Source: Alphaproteobacteria bacterium
Lineage (GTDB): Bacteria; Pseudomonadota; Alphaproteobacteria; JAAEOK01
Assembly: GCA_024244705.1 (NCBI GenBank)
Contig: JAAEOK010000064.1
Location: 81,349 to 145,348 of the forward strand
Direction of reading: 5' to 3'
DNA: 64,000 nucleotides
Below are positions 52,501 through 60,349 of this stretch, in pieces. Each line of letters opens with the position of its first letter. The stretch's first letter is position 1. The notes beneath the pieces are model-generated. The model was not told the origin of the DNA, searched no databases, and worked only from the letters and a program-made list of their open reading frames with translations. The translations under genes and the position numbers were made by a program.

Positions 52501-53910
52501 AACCTGGGCGACGCCGCAAAACAACAGTATTTCGAGGGCAATATCGACATCGCCGAGGCGCGCCTCGGTGATGCCCGACGCGAGCTCGCGGAACGGCCCG
52601 AATGCGTCGCCATGTTCGAGCAGATCGAACGCCGAGCGGACCGCATCGAAATTTTACGCAAGACGCTGAAATATGTCGATGGAGCGATCTCGCTCTGCCA
52701 CATTCCGGCCATGACCTCGATGAGTCGGCAGCTCGACGGACAAGGCCATGTTCTGTTGCGTAACACGAAGGCCGCCCTCGACCGGGTCATGGTCCCCGCT
52801 TCGACCGCCCAGCGGCGCAACGACGAAGCGTGGCCGCTATTCGAGAATGGCCAGCTGGTGGCGGCGCAGACCAGGCTTGAACAGGCGCTCGACCAATTGG
52901 ACCAGATCGCGCAGATCGATCGCTCGCTTTGCCTGCCCCTGCGGCGCGAGATCGAGTCCCGCCTCGACGAGACCGACCGCGTGCGCAGCACTTTGGTGCT
53001 GGTGGATTCCGCCTTGTCGAGCTGCAACCACGGCGACATCGACCTGCTGTTGGCCAATCTCACCAACGCCAGCCACGTGTCCCTGGTTCGTGGACTTCAG
53101 GACCTCAAGGCGGGCCGTCTGCGGTGCGGATTGAGCGACGCCGAAAAGTTGGCCCAGGCCGAGGCGACCTGCCGCCAGAAACACTCGAACAGCATTGTCG
53201 ATGAGTTCAATCCACAGACCGGCCGTTATACTTGCGTCTGCCCGAGCGACTACATGTGGGACCCGGCAAACGCCGCCTGCGTGAGCCAGGATGCGGTGCG
53301 CGAAGCTTCGAACCGGGTCTGCGAATCCGGTTATCCGAACAGCGTCGCCGTGCACATCCGCGGCCCCAACCAATTCGAGTGCAATTGCCGCGACGGCTAC
53401 GTCTGGAACCAGGACGAGACCGGATGCGTCAGCGCCGACGTCGTGGTCCAGGATGCCGTCGCCATGTGCGCCAAAGAAGGCGGCTATCCCGCGGAAATCG
53501 AAGGCGCCGACCGTTTCACCTGCTGTCCCGACGGAACCGTCTGGAACCGCGCCCGACGCGAGTGCGTGCCGGCCGACGACGTTGGCGCCCAGGCAAGCGG
53601 CGGTGACCCGCAATGCCGCTGGGTGGCGAACACCGGCAGCGTTGTCGGCGACGATTACATTTGCACCTGCGATCAGGCCGAGCTGTGCGGACCGCCGCCG
53701 GCCTCGTCAGGTGTATCCGAGGCTCCCGCGGCCACCGAGAGCACGACCGCCGCTGCCGCCACCACGACCCCGACCACCGACGGCGATGACGGCGGCGAAC
53801 CGGCCACCGACGGCGCCGACACCGTCCCGACCGCCGCGCCGGCGACCGGAGGCGAACCGGAGGGCGGCTTCGTCGACCGGGTCAAGAAAATCTTCGGCAA
53901 CATTTTCTAG
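49513..53910 (+). CDS. Giant secreted Cys-pair repeat protein with four C-terminal Cys-rich modules
   Basis: The 1465-residue protein has a signal peptide (1-28) and a Pro-rich N-terminal part. Nine repeats of 104-109 residues follow (about 217-1165), with a partial tenth to 1205. Each full repeat has one cysteine near its start (C223, 321, 428, 535, 642, 746, 852, 958, 1062) and one 67-78 residues later (C290 to C1140). The repeats look helical, with the motif DRAIAACNIPAMT and an inner TPR-like FEKGEIDDAEAML segment. Four modules with four cysteines each follow (1220-1256, 1270-1305, 1319-1351, 1368-1392; for example CVCPSDYMWD). A Thr/Ala/Asp linker and the tail GFVDRVKKIFGNIF close the protein. 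I do not recognise the family. A periplasmic or surface scaffold is inferred. Confidence 0.85.
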   Translation: MQRGIAFWLRTLVALTVAMAAGSLSANAQTSTTGASAPVSRSGDARAPYVVPDIIEPPQAKRIRVSARPVARGEIAIFDPIAIRVGPLRMAPKESGFPDLLALYLSATRQKRDIEVPPATEIAVSGLRAPPDAISISAPLVVGAAIERTEATPPSIGNLVALPVLSAKRQLSDLDVTDPETLSVAAQRGVPGTVAVGDPVLADVAASRRPLSVADAEAAIAACRFESIRNHLRRLVGMSDQIDRDGRKVVAELSRLNRANTAFETARLRYEEGKLDEAKTLLVLAEQTHCEEREADVEAALAKIERLNTVLAQVDRAIEACNIPALTSLRQQLAGQTHVLLTGRVETLESMAEPAAIAAQKSAAAGAALVAGRLEQAATDLTEAEQQLASITDVQRCLDVRQTVAEQRREVDRQMTLVASADGSVAACDINAMTALSRRLEAETGSLLTSKKAALDAVNTPAAAARAFATGARVPFEKGEIDDAEAMLRDAESRLALIEDLQLCPSIRDSVAQQLAEIDRVGNLVVDADRAIAACVVADLGDIGDRLVKEEHILLTARGGTIGNIDDAVATARRLADTAENQYVEGNLDAAEARANEALASLATIAEMTQCAPIRTQVANRLDSITDVRGKLAGADRAIAACNVPDMRAFAARLEGADHTLLVAKRAALLDIGAPVADANTLNDGSVDHYLAGRLDDAEQTLKDASDRLARIESCAPLKEQIAQRLGKIDRMRTALSRVDEAIAACEIRAMTAMGLQLEGHGHTLLAGRLTRIAAVNTPATAAHNLSERARSAFDAGDLSTAAIAYKAAAEELAKIEDNLCDGMRTGVTSQLATIETTSQTLDQVEQAVAACSLPDLQAVGSTLEGQTYVLLAQAGNRVAAMADPLSEALASLKEAGENYETGNLDRADSRQQRAADALSRINGAVCGQLRQQVTATAQQIGNVRGLLADADRTMAACGTEDLDRLAARLSSVDHRLLRSKQGEVDSYFRPVSAAWNLGDAAKQQYFEGNIDIAEARLGDARRELAERPECVAMFEQIERRADRIEILRKTLKYVDGAISLCHIPAMTSMSRQLDGQGHVLLRNTKAALDRVMVPASTAQRRNDEAWPLFENGQLVAAQTRLEQALDQLDQIAQIDRSLCLPLRREIESRLDETDRVRSTLVLVDSALSSCNHGDIDLLLANLTNASHVSLVRGLQDLKAGRLRCGLSDAEKLAQAEATCRQKHSNSIVDEFNPQTGRYTCVCPSDYMWDPANAACVSQDAVREASNRVCESGYPNSVAVHIRGPNQFECNCRDGYVWNQDETGCVSADVVVQDAVAMCAKEGGYPAEIEGADRFTCCPDGTVWNRARRECVPADDVGAQASGGDPQCRWVANTGSVVGDDYICTCDQAELCGPPPASSGVSEAPAATESTTAAAATTTPTTDGDDGGEPATDGADTVPTAAPATGGEPEGGFVDRVKKIFGNIF
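50161..53127 (+). repeat. Coding tandem repeats, about 312-327 bp each
   Basis: Nine full repeats and a partial tenth lie within the giant protein gene. The spacing of the first cysteine codon between successive copies is 98, 107, 107, 107, 104, 106, 106, 104 and 109 codons. The repeats are diverged at the residue level, so this is an old duplication series and not a recent slippage. Confidence 0.85.
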
Positions 53911-54022
53911 AGCGCTGATCGTTCGAACGCCCGATCCGCCTCTTCTCCCATTAGCGGAAAATTAGCGAAATCCCGCCACCATGGCCGCCGTTACCGGCAT
54001 TTGGCCGGTCGGAGGATTTGCC

Positions 54023-55042
54023 ATGGACGAGACGGTTTCCGGCACGCGCGCGCTTGACGCCCTTGCCGACAAGGGCGCGATCACCGAAGACGATGTTCGG
54101 GCGCTACGCCGCGACATCTTCGCCGACGGCGTCGCCGATCGGCGCGAGGCCGAGCTTATCTTTCGTATCGACCGCACGGTTCCGGCCAAGCACGAGTCTT
54201 GGAACGCGTTCTATGTCGAAGCGCTCACCGACCATGTGGTGTGGAAGGTAGAGCCGAAGAAATATGTCAGCGAAGAGAACGCGCGTTTTCTGATCGACAA
54301 CATCTGCGCCGACGGCCGTATCGACAGCGGCACCGAATTGGAGTTGTTGATCAACGTCATTCATTGGGCACGTTCATGCCCCGAGGACCTCGCGGTCATC
54401 GCCTTGCGGGCGGTCCGCGACAGCGTCCTCGACCCCGACACCGCGGCCTACGGACGAGGCCGGCGGCAGGGCGTCATCGATGCCGCCGACGTCATCCTGA
54501 TCCGCAAGGTCATATACGCCGATGCCGGCGGTGGCGGCTTCACCGTCACCCGCCGCGAGGCCGAAATTCTTTTCGACCTCAACGACGCCACCGCCGACGC
54601 CGACAATGGGCCGGAATGGTGTGACCTTTTCGTCAAGGCGGTTGCCAGCCACCTTCTGTTTCCGCGCGGCGCGCCGCTCGTCCCAAGCGCCAAGGAGGCC
54701 CGGCGACGCGAGCAATGGATCGAGCAACGTCGGGGCATTGGTCGGCTCTTGGCTGGAGTCGGACGCGAAGTCGCGAGGCTCGATCCCTCCGAGACCTGGC
54801 GCACTGCCGACCCATTCGGTACGCGGCGCGCCGAAGAGGATGCGAAACGCGAGGCGGACCAGTTGCGCGGGGCCATGGAACGGGAAAACCTTGATCCAGG
54901 CGAAGCCCGATGGCTGGCCGACCGCATTGGACGCGACAGCCGCCTGCATCCCAACGAACGCGCCCTTCTGGCCTTCATCGAGCAGAATGCCCGGGAGATC
55001 GACCCGTCGCTGAAGCCGCTCTTGGCCGAAGCCGTCGCCTAA
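54023..55042 (+). CDS. Predicted cytosolic helical repeat protein (TerB-like?)
   Basis: I do not assign this 339-residue protein with certainty. It is helical and acidic, without a signal peptide. Two related units are visible: GAITEDDVRALRRDIFADG with RREAELIFRID (residues 18-50), and DAADVILIRKVIYADAGGG with RREAEILFDLND (about 158-190). A shorter third one, ENLDPGEARWLADRIGRDS, lies near the C-terminus. Each unit has an acidic loop between helices. The pattern recalls TerB/DjlA-type domains. GGAGG precedes ATG at 54023. It lies between the giant repeat protein gene and an L,D-transpeptidase gene. Confidence 0.7.
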   Translation: MDETVSGTRALDALADKGAITEDDVRALRRDIFADGVADRREAELIFRIDRTVPAKHESWNAFYVEALTDHVVWKVEPKKYVSEENARFLIDNICADGRIDSGTELELLINVIHWARSCPEDLAVIALRAVRDSVLDPDTAAYGRGRRQGVIDAADVILIRKVIYADAGGGGFTVTRREAEILFDLNDATADADNGPEWCDLFVKAVASHLLFPRGAPLVPSAKEARRREQWIEQRRGIGRLLAGVGREVARLDPSETWRTADPFGTRRAEEDAKREADQLRGAMERENLDPGEARWLADRIGRDSRLHPNERALLAFIEQNAREIDPSLKPLLAEAVA

Positions 55043-55276
55043 CGGTCATCGCCGACCGCTCTCATACTCCCATCCGATCGCATACAAGGCCTCGGAAACG
55101 GGGCCGGCTGCCACCTCGAACCGATCCCTCGACCGTTTCACGATATCGCTGACGGCGGCGGCACGGCGGTTAACGAGGATGGATGCACGTGCCGACAAGC
55201 GACGCTATAATCGACCGCGATCGGCGACGGCTGGGTGGCGACATTCAGCCCTGCTTCATCAACCCGGGATTAAGCC

Positions 55277-56902
55277 ATGCATGAAAAATTTCGCGCGTTT
55301 CACCTTCTCCTGATCGGACTCTTTTCGGTGCTGACCGTCGCTGGCGCGTCGGCGCAATCCGCCGGCGTGGCACTCGCCGTCCAGGAGCGTCTCGACCTCC
55401 TGAACGTATCGATGGAGCCCGGGTCCGATGAAGACCTGACCGTCCTGTCCGAGTTCTATGCCGGGCGTGGCTACCAACCCGTGTGGGTGAGCGAAGCCGG
55501 CATGACGATGTCCGGAGAGATTCTTTCGAGCCGGCTGCACAGCGCCGATACCCATGGTTTGGTCCCGTCCGAATACTTCGTCGACCGGATATCGGCGCTC
55601 GAGGGCGCCACCGACACGGCCGGGCTCGCCGAACTGGAGGTCGAGTTGAGCTTCGGCCTGCTGCGCTACGGTCAGGACCTGAAGCACGGCCGGGTGGCGC
55701 CGAGTCGGGTGAACCCGGAATTGTTCATCGATCACGGCAAGACCGACAGGGCGACCCTGATTTCGGCCGCCGCCGCGACCACCGACATGTCGGGCTTGCT
55801 CGACGATTTGGTTCCGCATTCGAGCCAATATCGGCGCACCGTGGAGGCGATCGCCCAATATCGCAAAATCGCCAAGAATGGTGGTTGGGAGCAATTGCCG
55901 GACGGGGAAACCTTGAAGCCGGGGATGACCGATCCGCGGGTCCCGATCCTGCGCCGGCGCTTGCTGGCGCATGGCGATCTCAAGGCCGATAACGCCACCG
56001 ACCCGATGTTCTACGACGCCGAACTGGAGGAAGCGATGAAGTGGTTCCAATATCGGCACGGCCTCGAACAGGACGGCGCGGTCGGCAAGAACACGCGCGC
56101 CGCATTCAACGTCCCGGTCGAGGAGCGCATCGAAACCATGGTCATGAATTTGGAGCGCCGGCGCTGGCTGCCCGACGACCTTGGTCAACAATACATTTTC
56201 GTCAACATGGCGGGATTCGAGCTCAAGCTCGTCGACGGCGACAAGACGATCTTCGACACCCGCGTCGTCGTCGGCACGCCCTTCCACAGGACGCCGGTGT
56301 TCAGCGGCAACATGACCTATGTCGTGCTCAACCCCTATTGGCACATCACGCCGTCGATCGCGCGCAACGAGATCCTGCCGTCGGTCAAGAAGGATCCCAA
56401 CTATCTGGCCAGCAAAAACATTCGCGTCTTCAGCGACTGGTCGGCCAATGCCTATGAGGTCAACCCGCAAACGGTCGATTGGTCACAGGTCTCGCCGCGC
56501 GGCATGAGCTACAAGTTCCGTCAGGATTCGGGCGACGGTAATGCCCTCGGCCGGGTCAAGTTCATGTTTCCCAACTCGCACAGCATCTACCTTCACGACA
56601 CGCCGTCGAAGCATCTGTTTGGCCGCGCCAAACGCAGTTTCAGCCATGGCTGCATCCGCGTGCAGAACCCGCTCGACATGGCCGAGATCGTGCTCGGCCA
56701 GATGTCGAAATGGACGCGCGCGAGTATCGATTCTCAAGTGGCGTCGGGAAACCGCAAGATCGTCAACCTCGGACAGACGATCCCGGTTCATCTGACCTAT
56801 TTGACGAATTGGGTGAACAAGGATGGCAGTATTTATTTCCGCGAGGATATCTACGGCCGCGACAAGCTCCTGGCCGAAGCCTTGGCCTCACCAAGAGTCT
56901 GA
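55277..56902 (+). CDS. L,D-transpeptidase, YcbB type
   Basis: This 541-residue periplasmic enzyme forms 3-3 crosslinks in peptidoglycan. The signal peptide is about residues 1-26. An N-terminal helical scaffold domain is followed by a peptidoglycan-binding segment (DPRVPILRRRLLAHGDL to DGAVGKNTRAAFN, about 218-278). The YkuD catalytic domain contains the motif FSHGCIRV with nucleophile C459. TATAAT near 55211 may be its promoter -10. The 55043-55276 gap before it holds no gene. Confidence 0.92.
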   Translation: MHEKFRAFHLLLIGLFSVLTVAGASAQSAGVALAVQERLDLLNVSMEPGSDEDLTVLSEFYAGRGYQPVWVSEAGMTMSGEILSSRLHSADTHGLVPSEYFVDRISALEGATDTAGLAELEVELSFGLLRYGQDLKHGRVAPSRVNPELFIDHGKTDRATLISAAAATTDMSGLLDDLVPHSSQYRRTVEAIAQYRKIAKNGGWEQLPDGETLKPGMTDPRVPILRRRLLAHGDLKADNATDPMFYDAELEEAMKWFQYRHGLEQDGAVGKNTRAAFNVPVEERIETMVMNLERRRWLPDDLGQQYIFVNMAGFELKLVDGDKTIFDTRVVVGTPFHRTPVFSGNMTYVVLNPYWHITPSIARNEILPSVKKDPNYLASKNIRVFSDWSANAYEVNPQTVDWSQVSPRGMSYKFRQDSGDGNALGRVKFMFPNSHSIYLHDTPSKHLFGRAKRSFSHGCIRVQNPLDMAEIVLGQMSKWTRASIDSQVASGNRKIVNLGQTIPVHLTYLTNWVNKDGSIYFREDIYGRDKLLAEALASPRV

Positions 56903-56999
56903 GCTTAAACAAGCACTTGGCACGACGCCAAGCTTAGGTTAACGTGTAGCCGCTAGCCTGGGTGGAGGCGGCAGGGAGTCAGACGAAGCGAGGGACAGC

Positions 57000-57563
57000 G
57001 TGACAGACAACGCAACGAACACGACATTCATGAGGGTCAACCGGCGCCAGTTGCTGGTCGCCGGGGTCGCGGGTTTGACGGCGCTTAGCCCGTTGGGCGC
57101 GGCGGCGCGAATCGTCGGTGGCGAGCGCGTATTGCGCTTCCACAACATTCATACCGGCGAGAATCTTGCTCGCGTGTATTGGCAAAACGGCCAATACCTG
57201 GCCGGCCCTCTGAAGGAGATCAATCATATTCTCCGCGACTGGCGGGCCGAGGATACGATCCAGATGGACGTCGGCGTGCTCGACCTGCTGAACGACCTGC
57301 GTCGCTTGATGGACTCCAACGAGCCGTTCCATGTCATCTCCGGCTACCGTTCGCCGAAGACCAACGCGAAACTGCGCGCCGACAGCCGTGGGGTGGCCAA
57401 GAAGAGCCTGCACATGCAGGGCAAGGCGGTCGATATCAGCCTTCCGGGCCGCGATCTGCGCAAGCTGCAAAAGGCGGCGATCGGGCTACAACGGGGCGGC
57501 GTCGGCTATTACGGCAAGTCGCAATTCATCCACGTCGATACCGGGCGCGTGCGCTTCTGGTAG
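57000..57563 (+). CDS. YcbK-type peptidase M15A family protein (DUF882)
   Basis: This 187-residue protein has an N-terminal twin-arginine motif (RVNRRQLLVAG), so Tat export is likely, as in E. coli YcbK. The M15A/DUF882 domain contains ISGYRSPKTNAKLR, SLHMQGKAVDI and FIHVDTGRVRFW, with the expected metal-ligand histidines and aspartate. It lies just after the YcbB-type gene, the same neighbour order (ycbB-ycbK) as in E. coli. The start is GTG; ATG at 57030 is an alternative. Peptidoglycan processing is inferred. Confidence 0.9.
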   Translation: MTDNATNTTFMRVNRRQLLVAGVAGLTALSPLGAAARIVGGERVLRFHNIHTGENLARVYWQNGQYLAGPLKEINHILRDWRAEDTIQMDVGVLDLLNDLRRLMDSNEPFHVISGYRSPKTNAKLRADSRGVAKKSLHMQGKAVDISLPGRDLRKLQKAAIGLQRGGVGYYGKSQFIHVDTGRVRFW

Positions 57564-57688
57564 ATCCGCGGCAGCGACGGGTTAACCTTTCGGTAACCAA
57601 AGATCACCTAGAGTTCGGCGTTGTCGGAGCAATCTTGGTCCGATAACGCGGAGCGCGTTCGATTGGTTGGGCCGAAGGAAGCGCGTCC

Positions 57689-57865
57689 ATGCCCAAGATT
57701 TCTCTGGCGATTGTCGCCGCGGCATATGCCCTTTGCGCCTTCGGGCGCGCGACCCAATTGGTCATCGCAAAATGGGGTGCCGGACTGCCGATGGATATGC
57801 TTTTTGGCGAAAGTATCGCCGAGGGCCTATCGTGGCCGGCGACATTGGTCTTCTACATTTTCTGA
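57689..57865 (+). CDS. Small membrane peptide, 58 residues
   Basis: This short frame encodes MPKISLAIVAAAYALCAFG at its start, with one membrane helix, and ends in a second hydrophobic stretch, SWPATLVFYIF. GAAGGA lies about 9 bases upstream of the ATG. Codon use matches neighbours (GC-rich third positions). It is shorter than usual cut-offs. No function can be assigned. Confidence 0.5.
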   Translation: MPKISLAIVAAAYALCAFGRATQLVIAKWGAGLPMDMLFGESIAEGLSWPATLVFYIF

Positions 57866-58004
57866 GACCTGTTGCGATCAACCGACCATCGTGCCGGCCT
57901 CACGGAACGCCCCCGGGTCTTCCCTATTCCTTCGCCATCGCTTGTGAGATAAGCATGCGCGCAGACCGCGCAGACTCACGATGTTGCATCAAGGGGCGAT
58001 GGAC

Positions 58005-59210
58005 ATGAAGGATCTCAAGACAATCCACAACGGCGACAAGGTGACCCCCACCTTCTCGGCCGAGGAAATGGCGGCCCGCCTGGCCCGCCTCCGTGCCCAC
58101 ATGGCGGACGCGGATATCGACGCCGTCCTGTTCACCTCGATCCACTGCATCAACTACTATAGCGACTTCCTGTACTGCTCTTTCGGCCGCCCCTATGGCC
58201 TGGTCGTCACCCAGGACAAATCGACCACCCTGTCGGCCAATATCGACGGCGGACAGCCATGGCGGCGCACCTTCGGCGACAACCTGATCTTTACCGATTG
58301 GCAGCGCGACAACTATTTCCGCGCCATCCAGCAGGAGACCCCCAACCGCGGCCGCGTCGGCATCGAGATCGATCACATTTCGGTGGAGAATCGAGACAAA
58401 CTGCAGGCCGCGTTGCCGGATACGAAATTGGTCGACATCGCCAAGGCCGCGATGCGGATGCGGATGGTCAAGTCGGCCGAGGAAATCGCGGTGATCAAGA
58501 ACGGCGCGCGAATCGCCGATATCGGCGGCGCGGCTTGCGTCGAGGCGGTCGGCGAGAACGTTCCCGAGTACGAAGTCGCGCTCGCTTCGACCCAAGCCAT
58601 GGTGCGCGAGATCGCCCGCACCTATCCCGATGTCGAATTGATGGACACCTGGACCTGGTTCCAATCGGGGATCAACACCGACGGCGCCCACAACCCGGTG
58701 ACCTCGCGCCGGGTTCAGAAGGGCGACATCCTGAGCCTCAATTGCTTCCCGATGATCTCGGGTTATTACACGGCCCTGGAGCGCACGCTCTTCCTCGACC
58801 ACGCCAGTGACCGCCATCTCGAATTGTGGGAGATCAATTGCCAGGTCCACCGCCGGGGTCTCGACTTGATCAAGCCGGGCGTGCGTTGCTGCGACATCGC
58901 CACCGAGCTCAACGAGATCTACCGCGCCCATGACCTGCTGGACTACCGCACCTTCGGCTATGGCCATTCGTTCGGTGTGCTGTGCCACTATTACGGCCGC
59001 GAGGCGGGCCTCGAGCTGCGCGAAGACATCGAGACCGTGCTCGAACCGAACATGGTGGTGTCGATGGAGCCGATGATCATGATCCCCGAAGGAGAGCCCG
59101 GCGCCGGCGGTTATCGTGAACACGACATCCTGGTCGTTACCGCGGACGGCAGCGAGAACATCACCGGCTTTCCCTTTGGCGCCGAGCACAATATCGTCGC
59201 GGTGTCGTAG
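58005..59210 (+). CDS. Creatinase (creatine amidinohydrolase)
   Basis: Creatinase hydrolyses creatine to sarcosine and urea. The protein is a pita-bread M24-family enzyme. The segments INYYSDFLYCSFGRPYGLVV, ANIDGGQPWRRTFGDN, DTWTWFQSGINTDGAHNPVT and YRTFGYGHSFG match Pseudomonas creatinase closely as recalled from that family. ATG at 58005 gives 401 residues, close to the 403 of that enzyme, with AAGGGG 8 bases upstream. ATG at 57999 and 57981 are alternatives. No creatininase or sarcosine oxidase gene is beside it. Confidence 0.87.
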   Translation: MKDLKTIHNGDKVTPTFSAEEMAARLARLRAHMADADIDAVLFTSIHCINYYSDFLYCSFGRPYGLVVTQDKSTTLSANIDGGQPWRRTFGDNLIFTDWQRDNYFRAIQQETPNRGRVGIEIDHISVENRDKLQAALPDTKLVDIAKAAMRMRMVKSAEEIAVIKNGARIADIGGAACVEAVGENVPEYEVALASTQAMVREIARTYPDVELMDTWTWFQSGINTDGAHNPVTSRRVQKGDILSLNCFPMISGYYTALERTLFLDHASDRHLELWEINCQVHRRGLDLIKPGVRCCDIATELNEIYRAHDLLDYRTFGYGHSFGVLCHYYGREAGLELREDIETVLEPNMVVSMEPMIMIPEGEPGAGGYREHDILVVTADGSENITGFPFGAEHNIVAVS

Positions 59211-59251
59211 ACTCCGGGCTGCCGCTGTCGTCGGCGACGAGGCGAGACGCC

Positions 59252-59704
59252 GTGCACCTGAGACTGGAAACGCGCCTCGCTTGCTCGGCCGAAGCGGCGT
59301 GGGCGGCAGAGCAGGAGGTCTCGTTATTGAACAGGTTGTCAGCGCCGTTCCTCGTTTTCCACGGCGCCGCGGGAACGTCTCTGCCCGACTTTTGGACCGA
59401 AGGCGGGACGGTGGTTGTCGAGAGCCGGCTGTTCGGATGGCTGGCGCTCGGCAGGCAACAGATCTTCGTCGCGAAGGTCGATGCTGCGACCCGCACCATC
59501 CGAACGCGGGAATCCGGAACCTGGATCAGACGCTGGGACCATAGCGTCGCGATTGCCGAGGCCGGGGCCTCGGCTTCCCGTTATATCGACGACATCGATT
59601 TCGACGCCGGCTTTCTCGGCCCGCTGCTGTGGCCACTCGCGTGGGCGTTCTATCGCTACCGCCAATGGCGGCGCCATGCGATGACCCGTCGCTCCTCCCA
59701 TTGA
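59252..59704 (+). CDS. SRPBCC-like small protein
   Basis: This 150-residue protein has a beta-strand pattern and a C-terminal helix, FLGPLLWPLAWAFYRYRQWRR, of the kind seen in SRPBCC/START-like ligand-binding proteins. There is no signal peptide. The start is GTG. It lies 41 bases after the creatinase gene and may be cotranscribed. The ligand is unknown and the family call is moderate. Confidence 0.6.
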   Translation: MHLRLETRLACSAEAAWAAEQEVSLLNRLSAPFLVFHGAAGTSLPDFWTEGGTVVVESRLFGWLALGRQQIFVAKVDAATRTIRTRESGTWIRRWDHSVAIAEAGASASRYIDDIDFDAGFLGPLLWPLAWAFYRYRQWRRHAMTRRSSH

Positions 59705-59780
59705 TCGAGATCAACGCACCGGCCGACCGCCGCGGGGCAATCTGAGCTAATCGCAATAGCGCCAGTCGCGGGGTTGGACC

Positions 59781-60182
59781 ATGCTTGGAATCGCAGTCGA
59801 AAAAGTCGGCTACATCTTGATCAAGGCGCGCGAGTTCGACGTCAAGGTCGGTGCCCAGGACACCGGGCCCGAGCACCATCCGGATCCGGACGACGCGGAT
59901 TATCGCGACATCCTCGAAGACTACAGCAACGACCCGACGGCAACCGAACTGCACGCCGCGATCGACGGGCTCAATGACGGCGAAAAGATCAACCTTGTCG
60001 CGCTGTTCTGGCTTGGGCGCGGCGACTACATCATCGAGGAATGGGCCGACGCCGTGGCCCAGGCTCGCGACCGGCACAACGACCGCACCGCCGACTACCT
60101 CACCGGCTCGCCGATGCTGAGCGACTATCTCGAGGAAGGTCTTATCAAGCACGGCTATTCCCTGGAGGACGCGGAACAATAG
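59781..60182 (+). CDS. DUF3775 protein
   Basis: This 133-residue acidic protein matches DUF3775, an alphaproteobacterial family. Key segments are VGYILIKAREFDVKV, INLVALFWLGRGDY and DRTADYLTGSPMLSDYLEEGL. No catalytic motif is visible and its function is unknown. It is followed by a weak terminator. Confidence 0.82.
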   Translation: MLGIAVEKVGYILIKAREFDVKVGAQDTGPEHHPDPDDADYRDILEDYSNDPTATELHAAIDGLNDGEKINLVALFWLGRGDYIIEEWADAVAQARDRHNDRTADYLTGSPMLSDYLEEGLIKHGYSLEDAEQ

Positions 60183-60248
60183 TCGCGAAGAGGCCCGCCA
60201 TGGACCGCCTCGCCCAAACCGCGACAGATTTCGGTCTCCATAGGCCCC

Positions 60249-60271
60249 GGGCTCCCTAGCCCCTATTTTTT
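60249..60271 (+). terminator. Weak intrinsic terminator after DUF3775
   Basis: GGGCT and AGCCC form a 5-bp stem with loop CCCT, followed after three bases by six T residues (60266-60271). The stem is short, so efficiency is uncertain. Confidence 0.42.
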
Positions 60272-60349
60272 CTTGTCATGGCGCCGAGAATCCGGCAATC
60301 GGGACAGTCCCACCGCGCCATGCCGGCGCCCGCCATCGGAAAGGGAGCC

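Noticed and set aside
55043..55276. Possible RNA gene in the gap before the L,D-transpeptidase
   Set aside because: No cloverleaf, terminator or strong repeated stem was found; only a TATAAT-like element near 55211.
56909..56935. CTTGGC-acgac-GCCAAG hairpin after the L,D-transpeptidase gene as a terminator
   Set aside because: The stem is only 6 bp and no T tract follows, so it does not qualify as an intrinsic terminator.
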